DNA of 64,000 nucleotides from assembly GCA_016081115.2 (NCBI GenBank), contig CM071935.1, positions 23,478,653 to 23,542,652 on the forward strand, read 5' to 3'. The translations under genes and the position numbers were made by a program. Below, piece by piece: positions 20,931 through 32,531 of the stretch (its first letter is position 1; each line of letters starts with the position of its first letter). The notes below the pieces were generated by a model. That model did not search any database and was not told where the DNA came from. It worked only from the letters and a program-made list of their open reading frames with translations. The DNA comes from Rehmannia glutinosa (lineage: Eukaryota > Streptophyta > Magnoliopsida > Lamiales > Orobanchaceae).

Positions 20931-23145
20931 ATGGCATCTTCTTCTTCTCATTCGATGCCGTCGGACCCAGTCGTCGCCGATTTAGAACGGTGGGCCATAA
21001 CGACGAGTTCCACCCTACCACCACTTTCTCTCACCGGAGTCCGTACATCAGATCTTGATGCCACCAAATCCAGTTCTGATTCGGGCTAGGACTCCGATAC
21101 AATAGAGATCCGAGCTCCGGGCTCGGGTCCTCTACCCGTGTATCCAGACGACTTTAGGGAGACCGCCCTATCAGCCCCCAATCTTCAAACCATAAAAAGA
21201 ACTGCCCAAATTCCTTCTACCTTCAAACGCTCTTTGCCTAGCAGTTCAGACCGACCTAACCGACCTCCACCAAATGCCCTAGCCTTTTTTGCAGGTCAGA
21301 TAGAGGGTGGCCTCAGATTTCCCATCCATCCGTTTATGGCTAGGGTGTCCGACCTCTACCGTATACCCTTGAACCAATTAGCTCCAAATTCCTTCCGCAT
21401 CTTGGCTGGTTTTTTAATTTTGACCAAATACTTAGAAATAGAGCCCACTCTTGAGCTATTTTTCGCTCTGTTCCAAGTGAAGAGCTCGACCACTAAGGGT
21501 CTTTTCTATATCACTTCCCGAGGTGATGCACAATTTCTGAGTAAATATCTTTCTTCCAATAAATTCTGGAAGGATAAATATTTTTTCATTTCCTCCCCCC
21601 GAGCTTGGGGGTTTCCTATTGCCTGGACATGGACCCTTCCTCTCCATCGCAAATACAACCCTAGAGATCGGTCTCCCGAACTCCATGCTCAAATAAATAA
21701 ACTTACCCTGGTCAAGTATGACCTTTCTCGCCTCATAACTCCATCACTTCTGTATTATTTTGAACTGCGCTCCATCATGGCTCCTTTGCTCTGCAACATT
21801 GGTAATCATCATTTTTGTAGTTAATTTATTTTATCTCTACTCATTAGCTAATCTTTCCTTTTGTGCAGACATGTTTATGTCACAGATGGTCGTCGAGCAG
21901 GAGGAAGAGGAGCAACAAACTACCCCAGCTCACTCCAACCTCGCCCCAGTCTTGCGCCGCCGGCCTTGGAAGTCGGGCCCGCGACTGACACGGCTGCCAT
22001 GGTAATAGCTGATCTTACGGGCCCAGAGGCTCGTCCTTCTATCCGACCTCCTTCTCCTCCTAAGAGGTCGAGTGCCGGTACTGGTGCAGGAGCAGCCAAG
22101 AAGGCGAAGACCACCACTCCTCCAGCTGCTGCTCTCTTTCGCGCGCACTCCCATTCATACACCCAACCAAACCTTCTTCACAGACAACTCTATCCTGAAG
22201 AACACGGATGGGCCTCTTGCCACTCAGTACGTTCAGGGCAACTGCCCGAACCATGACCGAACTGCATTGGAGAAGCTCAGCGATGCTGAGTTGGTGAGCT
22301 CCTTTTGCCTGAACCATTCGAAGAGCAAGGCACAGCTGGCTGCTCTGATCTCCCGGGCTGGCTTTGTTGACCCCTCCATTGTTGCCGAGCTTAACAATAT
22401 CAAGAAGGAATGCATTCGGCTAAAAGCTCGGGAGACTAAGCTCATGGAGGAGAACCGCCGATACAAAGATAAGGAGGAGGTCAATAAGGCCACCGTGGCT
22501 TCTCTAGAGACCAAGATAAAGGCCCTGGAGACTGACAATGCTGACCTCAAGACCGAGGTGAATGATCTCCATATCCGCTACACTGTTAATGCCGATCAAG
22601 CCCGAGTTGAGGGCATCGAAGCTGGTCGCCGAAGTTTTCTTACCTCCCCCCAAGGCTCTTCAATAGTTCAGGCTATTTGGGAGAGGGTGAAACAGGCTTT
22701 TTTGAGATCTAGGGAATTTATCAAAGTTCTTTCTATATCTGCCATGGAGTACTACGGCTTTGCTTTCGACTAGGCTGAGCTTCAGCTCAGAGAACGCGGT
22801 ATCACTACCGAGCCTTATGATCGCCGAGGTCCCAAAAAGGTCTTGCGTGACCCTAAGGGCTTCGTGTTCTCTGAAGAGGCGGAGCGTCTCAATCTTTCTC
22901 ATGTGGAGGTATTCATAGAATCTCTATCTGCTCCATTTATCCTCCACCCTGCCTCCAGCTCAGGAGGTCCCTCTCAGCTCCCCGGAGGTTAGCCAACCCC
23001 TCAGCTTCCCAAAGGTGCGCCAATTCAGGAAATCCCGGATGACGATCCCAACTTCACACTGATAGATGACGTGACCATCTCCACGGCCGACCTGATCACC
23101 GAAAATGCTCCCCTACCTCTTAGGAGTTCAGTGCTACTTTTGTAA
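20931..23145 (+). pseudogene. Antisense ORF of the Tat element (putative gypsy-type transposon protein), spliced, broken
   Basis: Lies antisense to gag-pol, between integrase and the PPT. Exon 1 runs from ATG 20931 to 21801, with one in-frame TAG at 21087. It holds GGLRFPIHPFMARVSDLYRI and NSFRILAGFLILTKY, the signature of the Transposase_28 / putative gypsy-type family (PF04195 from memory). A GT...AG intron fits 21802-21868 (g|gtaatc ... tgtgcag|ac) and joins in frame to DMFMSQMVVEQEEEEQQ. Exon 2 has two frameshifts near 21960 and 22150. It then reads a long coiled coil (22255-22640, heptads rich in E, K, L) and runs to the TAA at 23143 through a TAG at 22771 and one at 22990. Similar antisense genes are known from Grande and other Tat elements; their role is unknown. 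Confidence 0.7.
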
Positions 23146-23270
23146 TTTCTCATGCACTAGTAACTATTTTGAATGATCAATGAAGTTTCTTTGCAATTTT
23201 ACTTTCTCGATCTTTGTTCTTATATTTACTTTCATCATAGTTCAGTTTTGTAAAGTACGGCTTCTTTGCA

Positions 23271-23811
23271 AGTATTTGGAGACTAGCTCGGGCTGAGCTC
23301 CAAATACTTGTCAGTTTCTTCAAAGGAAGCTGGCTCGAGCCGAGCTCCTTGCATGGCCTCGTAGCCCCAAGTATTTGGAGACTAGCTCGGGCTGAGCTCC
23401 AAATACTTGTCGCTTTCTTCAAAGGAAGGCGCTCGAGCCGAGCTCCTTGCATGGCCTCGTGGCCCCAAGTATTTGGAGACTAGCTCGGGCTGAGCTCCAA
23501 ATACTTGTCAGTTTCTTCAAAGGAAGCTGGCTCGAGCCGAGCTCCTTGCATGGCCTCGTGGCCCCAAGTATTTGGAGACTAGCTTAGGGCTGAGCTCCAA
23601 ATACTTGTCAGTTTCTTCAAAGAAAGCTGGCTCGAGCCGAGCTCCTTGCATGGCCTCGTGGCCCCAGTGTTTGGGAGACTAGCTGGCTGAGCTCCAAATA
23701 CTTGTCAGTTTCTTCAAAGGAAGCTGGCTCAAGCCGAGCTCCTTGCATGGCCTCGTGGCCCCAAGTATTTGGAGACTAGCTCGGGCTGAGCTCCAAATAC
23801 TTGTCAGTTTT
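23271..23811. repeat. Tandem array, 98-99-bp unit with internal hairpin, 5.5 copies
   Basis: Units start at 23271, 23370, 23468, 23567, 23666 and 23764 with agtatttggagactagctc. Each unit contains the perfect inverted repeat caagtatttggag / ctccaaatacttg around a ctcgggctgag loop. A second imperfect palindrome is built on ggctcgagccgagctcc. The copies are nearly identical, differing by single changes (for example gtagcc for gtggcc). Position between integrase and 3' LTR is where Tat elements are known to carry variable tandem repeats. Confidence 0.95.
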
Positions 23812-23901
23812 TATTATTTCCGTTTTCCGAACTCGCCATTTAGGGAAACAGATAATTTCATTCAAAACGAGTAAGTTAATTACATCAGATATTCCTCTAT
23901 T

Positions 23902-24810
23902 CTAGGAATAATATTTCTTCAAATTGCAACTGTTCCAAGCCCTCGGAAGTTTTCGACCCCCGATCTCTTCCAGCTCGTATGCACCTCCTGCCAGCACCTT
24001 TACTACCCGAAGTGGTCCTTCCCAATTCGCATCTAGCTTCCCTTTGTTCTTGCTAGCATCTGAACTTCTCAAAACCAAATCACCGACCTGGAAGGCCCTT
24101 TTGTTTACTTTCTTATCATAGGCTGCCTTGATCCTTCCTCGTGTTCGCTCCATCTGCAAAAATGCCATCTCCCTCTTCTCATTTATAGTATCCAACGCCT
24201 CTCGAATCAGCATCTCATTAGCATTCTCATCAAAATTCTGAACCTGATGTGTTTCCATCCCAATCTCGGCCGGTATCACAACATCCATTCTATATACCAA
24301 GCAAAACGGAGCCTCCCCAGTTGCCTCCTTCAGATTAGTTCGATAAGCCCACAGCACCAAGCTGAGCTCTTGAACCCACGCTCCTCCTGCCTTTTCAAGC
24401 CGAGCTTTCAGTCCTTGGACAACAATTCTGTTAGTCACTTCCACCTGTCCATTTGCCTGTGGATGGGCCACCGATGTGAAGTTTTGCTTAATCTTCAACC
24501 CCTCACACCAAACTCGGATTTCTGCTCCCGTGAACTGCGTTCCATTATCTGATATCAAGATCCGAGGCATCCCATACCGACACACTATGTTCTGCCAAAT
24601 AAATTTTATCACTGCATCCTCATTTATCTTAGCCAGGGGCTCTGCTTCTACCCACTTGCTAAAATAGTCGATTGCTACAATCAAGAATTTCCTCTGACCT
24701 GAAGCTGGAGGAAAAGGACCAACAATGTCAATCCCCCATTTTGCAAAAGGACATGCCGAACTCATTGTCATGAGCTCCTCCACCGGCCGATGTACCAAAG
24801 GTGCATGTAT
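23902..24810 (-). pseudogene. Element F integrase (catalytic core and C-terminus)
   Basis: A 298-residue open frame holding the DDE integrase core: first Asp in KWGIDIVGPFPPASG, second in ILISDNGTQFTGAE, and the Glu in HPQANGQVEVTNR. The C-terminal chromatin/DNA-binding part ends with GPLRVVKVLAGGAYELEE and NSCNLKKYYS. Integrase inserts the cDNA into the genome. The frame is the same as that of the upstream RT/RNase H, separated only by a stop at 24808-24810. The core residues are intact, so the loss of function comes from the upstream stops. Confidence 0.93.
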
Positions 24811-26139
24811 CTAACACTTTTCACACGCTCTCACCAACTTTTTTGCTTCCTCCTTCAGGTAAGGCCAAAAATATCCTGCTCTCAGGACCTTCTTCATCAG
24901 AATCCTTGCTCCCATATGATTTCCGCAACACCCTTCATGCATCTCTCTTAGCACATATGTACCCTCTTCTCCACCCAAACACCTCAGCAAAGGCATGGAG
25001 AAGCCTCTCTTATATAACTTGTCCCCAATGATGCAGAAACGTGTCGCTCGAATTTTCAGCCGAGCTGTTTCACGCCTACTTGTTGGCAAGACCCCTTCCT
25101 TTAGATAAGCTATGATATCTGACCTCCAATCCTCTTTCTCCTCGATCTCTCCGACCTCCAATCCCAGCACAGTTTCTTTTGCCATCAAAAGTGTGATTTG
25201 TTTAGCTTGATTCTCCAAGGCCGAACTGGCCATCTTTGCTAGAAAATCCGCCCGACCATTCTCTTCCCTCGGGACCTGACAGATCTTGATCTCTTTTACT
25301 TTCTCTTCCAAAGCTCGGTATACTTCAACATACATCCTCATCCTTTTTTCCCTAACCTCGAACTCTCCAGTTACTTGCTTATGGACGAGCTGAGAATCCA
25401 TGTAAACAACCATTCTAACAGCCCCCATCTCGATGGCCATTTGCATCCCTCTGATGAATGCTTCATACTCCACCTCATTATTAGATAGCTTGAATTCCAA
25501 CCTCACAGCAAAATCATTTTCGATTCCTTGCGGGCTGATCAAGACTATACCAGCACCACATCCCGAGCTCCCTACTGAACCATCCACATAAATCACCCAC
25601 GTTCCTTCTCCGCTATTATCCCTTACTGATTCTTGAACAAAGTCTGCCAAAGCTTGAGCTTTGATGGCCGACCTATTCTCGAATTCAATATCATACTCGC
25701 TCAGCTCAATAGCCCACTTCACTAGCCTCCCCGCCACCTCGGGCTTGCTCATCACATTTCTTAAAGGAAGATTAGTTCGAACAATTACCTTATGCGAAAG
25801 AAAATATGGCCGAAGTCTCCTTGCCGCCACCACCAAGGCCAGACCTGCCTTCTCGATCTCCGCATACCGTAGCTCGGCATTCCTCAAAACTTTACTAACA
25901 TAATACACCGGCCTCTGAACCGATTTCTCCTCCCTGATCAGGACCGTGTTAACCCCCTGCTCTCCCACCAAAAGATAGAGGTATAAGGGCTCACCTGCCA
26001 ACGACTTAGTTAATAGCGACAGATTAGCCAAGTAATTTTTCAAGTCCTCGAAAGCCTTTTTACAATCCTCATCCCATACGAACTTTTTGGCCTTCCTCAA
26101 GACCTTGAAGAAGGGCAAACTCCTCTCCGCGAGGCGCAA
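24811..26139 (-). pseudogene. Element F RNase H, archaeal-like RNase H and integrase zinc-binding domain
   Basis: A 442-residue open frame. Residues 18-150 are the usual gypsy RNase H region (FVWDEDCKKAFEDLKNYL, RPVYYVSKVLRNAELRYAEI). Residues 180-320 are a second RNase H with WVIYVDGSVGSSGCGAGIVL, NNEVEYEAFIRGMQMAIEMG and VVYMDSQLVHKQVTGEF. This is the extra aRNH of the Tat lineage. Residues 400-442 are the integrase HHCC finger (MHEGCCGNHMGARILMKKV ... VRACEKC). In the first domain TNL stands where the family has the T-D-H motif. The flanking stops at 26177 and 24808 are in the same frame as its neighbours. Confidence 0.93.
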
Positions 26140-26865
26140 AATAAACCGATTCAGAGTTGTTATCCGACCTGTTAAACACTACATATCCTTGGCATCCCGA
26201 GGTGGCGCCATCTCTCTGATGGCTCTGACCTTCTCCGGGTTGGCCACTATTCCTTTCTCCGTCACCATGTACCCCAGAAACTTTCTTGATATGACCCCGA
26301 AAGCACATTTCTTGGGGTTCAGCTTCATCCTATACTTTCTCAAAGTGTCAAATGTGTCAGCTAGGTCACGCACATGGTCCACAGCCTTCATACTTTTGAC
26401 CAACATATCATCCACATACACTTCCATGTTCCTGCCGAGCTGCTCCCCAAACATCTTATCCACCAACCTCTGGTATGTGGCTCCCGCATTCTTCAACCCA
26501 AATGGCATCACTACATAACAGAAGGTACCAAAAGAGGTGGTGAAGCACGCCCTTTTTTGGTCCTCTTCTGCTAGCCTGATCTGATGATATCCTTGCGATG
26601 CATCCATCATACTAAGCAGTTCACACCCTGACGTCGAATCCACCAGCTGATCTATTCGGGGCAATGGATAGTAATCCTTAGGGCAAGCACGGTTCAAATC
26701 CCTAAAATCCACACACATGCGCCAATCATCCTCTGTTTTTGGAACCAATACTGCATTAGATAGCCATTCTAGAAACTGGATTTCTTTGATGTGCCCTGCT
26801 TTCAACAACCTTTGCACCTCCGCTTGAATTATAGCGTCCTTCTTAGGACCGAATTTTTTTTTCTT
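26140..26865 (-). pseudogene. Element F reverse transcriptase
   Basis: RT read from KFGPKKDAIIQAEVQRLLKA through WRMCVDFRDLNRACPKDYYP, SMMDASQGYHQIRLAEED, FCYVVMPFGLKNAGATYQR to the catalytic MEVYVDDMLVKSM box and FLGYMVTEKGIVANPEK. All seven RT motifs are readable and YVDD is intact. A TAA at about 26864-26866 precedes it and a TAG at about 26177-26179 follows it, in the same frame. The lesions are point nonsense changes, not deletions. Confidence 0.93.
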
Positions 26866-27741
26866 TTATTTTACCGGCTTATATGACGGATTGAAATTAA
26901 GCCTGTGTTCAGCAATGCTCGGATCAATCCCCACTAAGTCTTCCGCTGTCCAAGCAAACACATCGACATTACTCCTTAGAAACTCCACCAGCTCATCCCT
27001 CAATTCATCAGGCAACTCTTTCCTGGCCTTGGTGACCTTATCAGGGTCACCTGGCACCAGCTCGACCATCATCATTTCCTCGTTAGGTTGGACGTGCTCC
27101 ACCAGCTCGTCCAACCTAATCAACTTGTCTTTACTTCTATCATCATCAAAAACACTTCCCCTTTCCGCCTTCTGGATACTTTCTACATATAATTTTCTAG
27201 CCATATACTGATCTCCGCCGACCTCACCTACTTCTTCCCCCACAGGAAACTTCATTTTCAAATGGTACACCGACACCACAGCTTGAAAAGCATTCAGTGT
27301 CGGCCTGCCCAACATGGCATTATAGGAAGAAGGTGCATCTACTATCAAAAATCGAATCATTCTAGTTTTGCGATTAGGCTCTTTACCCAAAGAGACAGGC
27401 AAAGTAATCATACCTATTGATTGGATCATTCCTCCAGCAAATCCGACCAACGCCGTGTCCACCGTCTCCAGGCCAACCTCGAGGTCCATCTTCCTTTAGC
27501 AATCATAGAATAGGATATCTGCTGAGCTCCCGGTATCCACAAACACCCGCTGCACGTCATAATTAGAGATCGTGGCCGTGATCACAAGAGCATCGTTGTG
27601 AAGTGTCACGATACCCTTGCAATCCTCTGGTCCGAACTGGATACTCGGCCCCAGCCCAACTTGCTCCACCTTCAACTGCTCCTGCACCTGATTTGGTGTC
27701 GCTGCTCTCACATAATTTTTCCGAGCTCGCCTCGAATCTCC
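26866..27741 (-). pseudogene. Element F aspartic protease and linker
   Basis: The protease active site is in VFVDTGSSADILF. The flap and C-terminal motif is DAPSSYNAMLGRPTLNAFQA, characteristic of Tat proteases. A stop interrupts the frame at about 27494 (between DILFYDC and RKMDLEV). The linker that leads into RT ends AEHRLNFNPSYKPVK before the TAA at 26866. The protease cuts the Gag-Pol polyprotein. The frame is continuous with gag upstream and RT downstream. Confidence 0.9.
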
Positions 27742-29141
27742 TTATGTCGGTCCTCCAACAATCATCTGGATGACCTCCCGTCGAGGTGGGGGCGGAGGTG
27801 GAGGCAGCTCCTCCCTTTCCTTCCCCCTACGCTCCGGCTCCCGCCGAGGTTGGTGATATCCCCGATTATCCCTCTTATACTCCCATTTTTTCTCCTTTTT
27901 GTCGATGTACACAAATTCCCTGAGATGACCTGCTTGAATGAGCCGCTCGATCTCATCCCTCAGGTGTGTGCACCGATCTGTTGTGTGCCCATACTCATTG
28001 TGAAATCTACAAAACTCCTTGCATTTCGCCTTCACTGGTGCCTCTGCGTGTGCCTTTGGCCATCTCAGGTCGGGGTGCCTCTCAATAGCTACAAGCACCT
28101 CGCCCTGAGGGACAGCCAATGGCGTATATTTCTCAAACCTCGGCATTCCTCCCATCGCCTCAGTCCTCGGCTTCTTCTGAGGTCCCTTGTCCTCCCAATC
28201 TTCCCTCATGTCTCTTCTCTTCTCTCCTTCTTCCCTCTTCATTTTTCTCGCCTCTTCTAGGTTAATATATTTCTCCGCCCGAGCTAACAGCTCATTGAAT
28301 GTCTTAGCCGGCTCTTATCACCAGGGATTCAAAGAATTCCCCATCCTTCAGGGCCTGAGCTAGGGCATTAGCCAAAATTTCCCGGACGGCCGATGACACT
28401 TCTCCAACTTTGCCGCGGTAAACCTCGAATATAGCTCAAAGTCCCTCCCTTCTCTCTCGTTTGATGCTAAACAGTCAGGGGGACGCCTTTTGGTACTTAC
28501 GACAACTCGTGAACTGATTAAGAAAAGCCGAGCTGAAGTCATCAAAATTTTGAATGGAGCCCGGGGCAAGCTCGCTAAACCATTGCTGAGCCAATTTCGT
28601 CAAAGTGGTAGGAAAAACTCTACACATCACGCCATCCGTGAACTGTGTGTAGTGAAGCGAAGATTCTCATAACGCAGAGATGGTCCCGGATGCGTGGTAC
28701 CATCATATTCAAAGCTCGAGCTCGGTAAGAGGCCGGGAGCTCATCCGCCATCACCTCGTCTGAGAAAGGAGTTTCCCTCCTCACCCAGACCGCAGCCGCT
28801 CCTGGCACTCCCGCAACCCTCCTCCGAATATCTAGCACCTCACGATGGAGGTCATCCATCCGTTCTGACCAATCCTGGTCCTCAGTTGACGCATGCTCCG
28901 CCCTTGATGAATGCACCTCTTCCATCACCACTGGCCGCCGACCTCTCTCTCCGACCTCCTGGGGGACCACCGGAGGGGGGACCATAGGAGGAGGAGGCAC
29001 CGGAAGGGGGACCACAGGCGGAGCCGGTGGCGGAAGCATCTCCCTCAAGCGTCTTTCCACCGTTTGTTCCATGGCCCTAGTAATGAAACCACCCAACTGT
29101 TCAAAGAACATTGGGCCCAAATCAACACTCCCACCAGACAT
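27742..29141 (-). pseudogene. Element F gag
   Basis: Starts at ATG 29141 (MSGGSVDLGPMFFEQLGGF) with a proline-rich stretch. The capsid-like retrotrans_gag core is broken by frameshifts around 28620-28260; pieces such as TKLAQQWFSELAPGSIQNF and KTFNELLARAEKYINLEEA can be read in different frames. The C-terminal part is open (27742-28242) and has the Tat-type knuckle CRFHNEYGHTTDRCTHLRDE followed by IERLIQAGHLREFV. It ends at a stop just before the protease, in the same frame. Gag forms the virus-like particle. Confidence 0.85.
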
Positions 29142-29329
29142 AGGCGTCTATCCGTCCATTCCCGTCCTCTGCACTCGCTGCCCTCCGCCGTCCACCGGGG
29201 GTGGTGGGGGTGGAGGCCGAACATCCTCCTGGGTGACTACGCCCGGAGTATCTCCCAACGGCGTACGGTTCAGATCATCTTCCAAATTCCTCCTAACATC
29301 CTCCATAGCTAACACTCGAATCTCACGTC
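29142..29329 (-). other. Element F leader (left part, next to gag)
   Basis: Untranslated leader between gag start and PBS of F, interrupted by element C at acgtc (29325-29329). The remainder resumes at 52670-52680. Without C, the PBS would lie about 0.2 kb upstream of the gag ATG. Confidence 0.75.
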
Positions 29330-30927
29330 TGATAAACGTTAAAAAATATAAAATTACTTTTGGTTTGTAATAATGTTTTACCTTATTAATATTAGTAATA
29401 ATATAAATTTATAGTATTATTATGTGTTATAAATAAAATAGGAAATCAATACAAAATTGTAGTAGGAAGCATTTTTTATGCAGGTTCGGATCAATGCGCA
29501 TAACTTTCAATTCCGGCATGATTTAGGGATGATTCTTGAAGATATGGATTCACAATCCATTCTTTAACAAATATTCAGAGATATTAAAGACTAAATCAAA
29601 GTTTGGAATGATATTTTCTTGGATCAAAAGTTCATCAACATTTCATGTTTCAAGAGACACATTTGCTGTCAAGACTGGACCAAGGTTAGTATTTTGGGCA
29701 TAACTCAAAGACCACAAGTTCAATGGTGCTGAAAATTTTACTGTGTCTTCCCAACTCATTTGGCTACAATGTTCATTAAGACTCCCAAGTCAAATTAAGT
29801 CGGCAAGGATTTTTAAAAAATGCAACAAGATGCTGCAGCATGATCCCGCAGGCCAACCACTCCACAATTATTACATCATATCTTGGCCAATAATGCATGG
29901 ATTTCATTCAAATCAGTGGGATAATGAAGCCAAGACATGTGGGAATTATTTTGTCAAAGAAAATCAAGATGAATCAGCAAGAATCCTTTCCAAAAAGACC
30001 AGACAAATGAAATAATGGAGTTGGTTTCAAATTTTCAGCATTTTGTCAATTATCTTGAAAATAAAAAATAAAATAATTCCAATAGGAATTATTGTGTTGC
30101 CTATAAATAGAGGTCATTTACACTTGCTAAATACACAAGGTTTTATAGAAAGTTAGAGTTTCAAAGAAAGTTTCATTCTTGTTTTCCTATATTATAGTAG
30201 ATTTTCTAGTATTTCATAAAAATGCTTTCCTTAGTTTTCATACAATATCTTGTTTTCTCTACTTTCTTTATGTCTTTCTAAGTTTATTGTGTTGAGGAAT
30301 AGAGTGAAACTCTTGATGGAGGAAAAGGAATGATTGTAGCTTCACATTAAATTTTATTGTTTTGGTCATCAATTTATTTTTTAGATTATACCCTTCTTGT
30401 TTTATGGTATTCTTGATTTATGCATTCTATTGGCACAATAAATACTTGGTTCCATTTAGTTAAATGTCTGGTTTTATTTCAACCGACTACTAACGTGGAT
30501 ACCTTGATTTATTGTAGACAAGAGAATGCATGAATACTTGAGTCCATAAGCAAGTATTGGCGTTATAAGATAAATTATAATTGGTAATAAAACATGTTCA
30601 CCTTATTACATGATTTATATTTAGAATATCTTTCTATTGGAACCTTCGTTGTGTATGGATTCCAATAGTAGTAATTGAAGAGGTAAGAAAATATAATCAT
30701 TCCTTTATCCAAAATCAAGAGTGGATCTTTATCCTCAACAATTTTATTAATCAAGTTTATCGTAAAAAATTATATTTCTTACTAGTTTAAAAAATATCTA
30801 TTTATTTCTCAAAGAAAAATATTCCTGTAAACTTACATAATCTTCCCTGTGGATCGACCTCGGACTCACGAGAAAATTATTACTTGAGATAACCTGCACT
30901 TGGGTTTGCAACCTTAAAGTTGTAGCA
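29330..30927 (+). repeat. Element C 5' LTR
   Basis: 1,598 bp from tgataaacgttaaaaaat to aaagttgtagca, the same length as the 3' LTR. A TATA box (ctataaatag) lies at 30101-30110. Short ORFs inside it are chance frames repeated in both LTRs. Confidence 0.93.
30102..30109 (+). promoter_or_regulatory. TATA box of element C LTR
   Basis: tataaata in the context gttgcctataaatagaggtc, with a matching copy in the 3' LTR at about 51839-51846. Transcription would start about 30 bp downstream. Confidence 0.7.
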
Positions 30928-30933
30928 AGTTTT

Positions 30934-30951
30934 TGGTGCCGTTGTCGGGGA
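30934..30951 (+). other. Primer-binding site of element C (tRNA-Asp, two changes)
   Basis: tggtgccgttgtcgggga lies six bases after the LTR. Compared with the tRNA-Asp complement it differs at two positions, both C to T at former CG-context sites, which fits decay by methylation and deamination. Confidence 0.8.
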
Positions 30952-31047
30952 AGGCAAGGTAGGTTTCCAGGTTTGTATATATATCACTGTAAATATTGTG
31001 TGTTTGTATGCTTACATGGTGTCGTAGTCCAAATTCCTGTCGTTTAG

Positions 31048-32525
31048 TGTTAAGTTGGTATTTTATCAACTTATTTGATTATTTTAGATTAGAATTTGGT
31101 TTTATTTTGGGTGTTTTTAGAGTCTTTAGAGTCCAATTTATTTCAAATAGTGTCGATGTAGAGTCAATACGGATTTGGTAGCCGAGAGATGAAGAAAACG
31201 GTGAAAAATGGCTTGAAGAAAGAAGAAATCGTGTAGAAGCAAGGAAAAAATCGCGTTTTGGCCAAGGACGGGGCGGGCGCCCTTGCTTCTGAAAATGCCC
31301 AGCGCCCGCGACGAGAATGCTTTGGATGGATGGAGGCTTGTGGCGCCCTTGGCCCTTGGCCGCCGCGCGCCAAGGCGCCGGCGGTTGTGTGGCGTATGTT
31401 GATGGCGCCGCAGCGCCCATGCGATATTTGGCGATAAGCGTTAGCGGCGCCGCAACGCCCATCTTGCGGGCGCCGCAGCGCCGTGCGATATTTGGCGATA
31501 GCATTGGCGAGCGCCCGCTTTTGCATTCATCTTGGAAGCCGCCAGGCCTTGGGCGGATTTTCCTATGTTTGCCTACCTTTTTCTTGGATCTTGGTGGGGT
31601 TATAAATATAGACACTTGGGCGTGATTTCAGGCATCTTGGACCATTTGGAAGACAACAAAACAACAAGAAGACAAGGGAGAAGAATAGAAACATCTTGGT
31701 ACAAGCTTGGAGAAGAAGATTGAAGGCTCTTATCATCTAGAAATAGAGAAGATCCTCAACTCTTGCTCTTATTTTGTTACTTTCTCTATATTTTGTAAGA
31801 TGTATTGTTGTAATCTTATGGATTCATTTTCTTCAATCATGAGCTAAACACTATAATTCTAGAGGATTGATGTAATCTATGTTTGAACTTATGTTTTGAG
31901 ATTGTGGTTTGTCAATCTAGATCTATCAATTTATTTGTGCTATTTGGATCTATTGCTTCTAAATTACTTGATCAATAATTTAGATTGTTTGGTGTATTTG
32001 ATTTGACACTTGAGAGAGGTAATTGAATACATGACCTTGGAATAGCATAACCTAGGATTTCATAGAATTGAGAGATTTGTGAATCCTTTGAAGTCATTTA
32101 TCAAGATTCATAGCTTTTATTGAGATTTTGATTGGTGATTTTTATAGAGATATTGATTTCCCAATTGAATCTAAAATCATTGGCACTTGAGAAAGGGAAT
32201 GATTATTGTAGAAATCTTGACTTATAAATTGATAATTGATGATTGATAAACCATATTAACAACATAAGGGATAACTAGATTCATCATACCTCTAGAATTC
32301 ATTTAATCATTTGGATAAACTCATTGATATTTACATAGTCTTAATTTATTTTTAGTATTTTTAATATAATCAACTCCATCAACTATTGAATTTCTAAATA
32401 AAGTTAGACTACTATATGATATTACTTAGCAATAATTCGATAATTATTCCCTGTGGATTCGACAACCTTACTACTCTATATTAAAACTTGACACCGTAGA
32501 CTTGCGGTTAGAAAATTATCTAACA
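31048..32525 (+). repeat. Element D 5' LTR
   Basis: From tgttaagttggtattttatc to ttatctaaca. A GC-rich island with gcgccgcagcgcc palindromes (31265-31555) precedes the TATA box at 31601-31606. Outside the island it is nearly identical to the 3' LTR; inside the island the two copies differ strongly. Confidence 0.93.
31601..31610 (+). promoter_or_regulatory. TATA box of element D LTR
   Basis: tataaatata after the module gggcggattttcctatg...tttttcttgg, which is shared with element B. The equivalent box in the 3' LTR lies at about 41915. Confidence 0.7.
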
Positions 32526-32531
32526 AGTTTT

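Noticed and set aside
22233..22550. Minus-strand frame opposite the coiled-coil region
   Set aside because: Shadow of the plus-strand antisense ORF; it has no recognisable motif and lies outside the gag-pol unit.
23271..23811. Regular 99-bp repeats that could suggest a CRISPR array
   Set aside because: Whole units repeat head to tail without unique spacers, and the DNA is a plant retrotransposon 3' region.
24247..24552. Plus-strand frames opposite integrase and RNase H (also 25661-25903, 26087-26518, 27598-28260)
   Set aside because: Mirror frames of the well-supported minus-strand Tat polyprotein.
29743..30015. 90-residue frame, repeated in part at 51567-51752
   Set aside because: Lies wholly within the LTR of element C and differs between the two LTRs only as neutral changes would.
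31079..31615. 178-residue minus-strand frame over the GC-rich island of element D
   Set aside because: Opposite to the LTR promoter, not conserved in the 3' LTR copy, composition driven by the palindromes.
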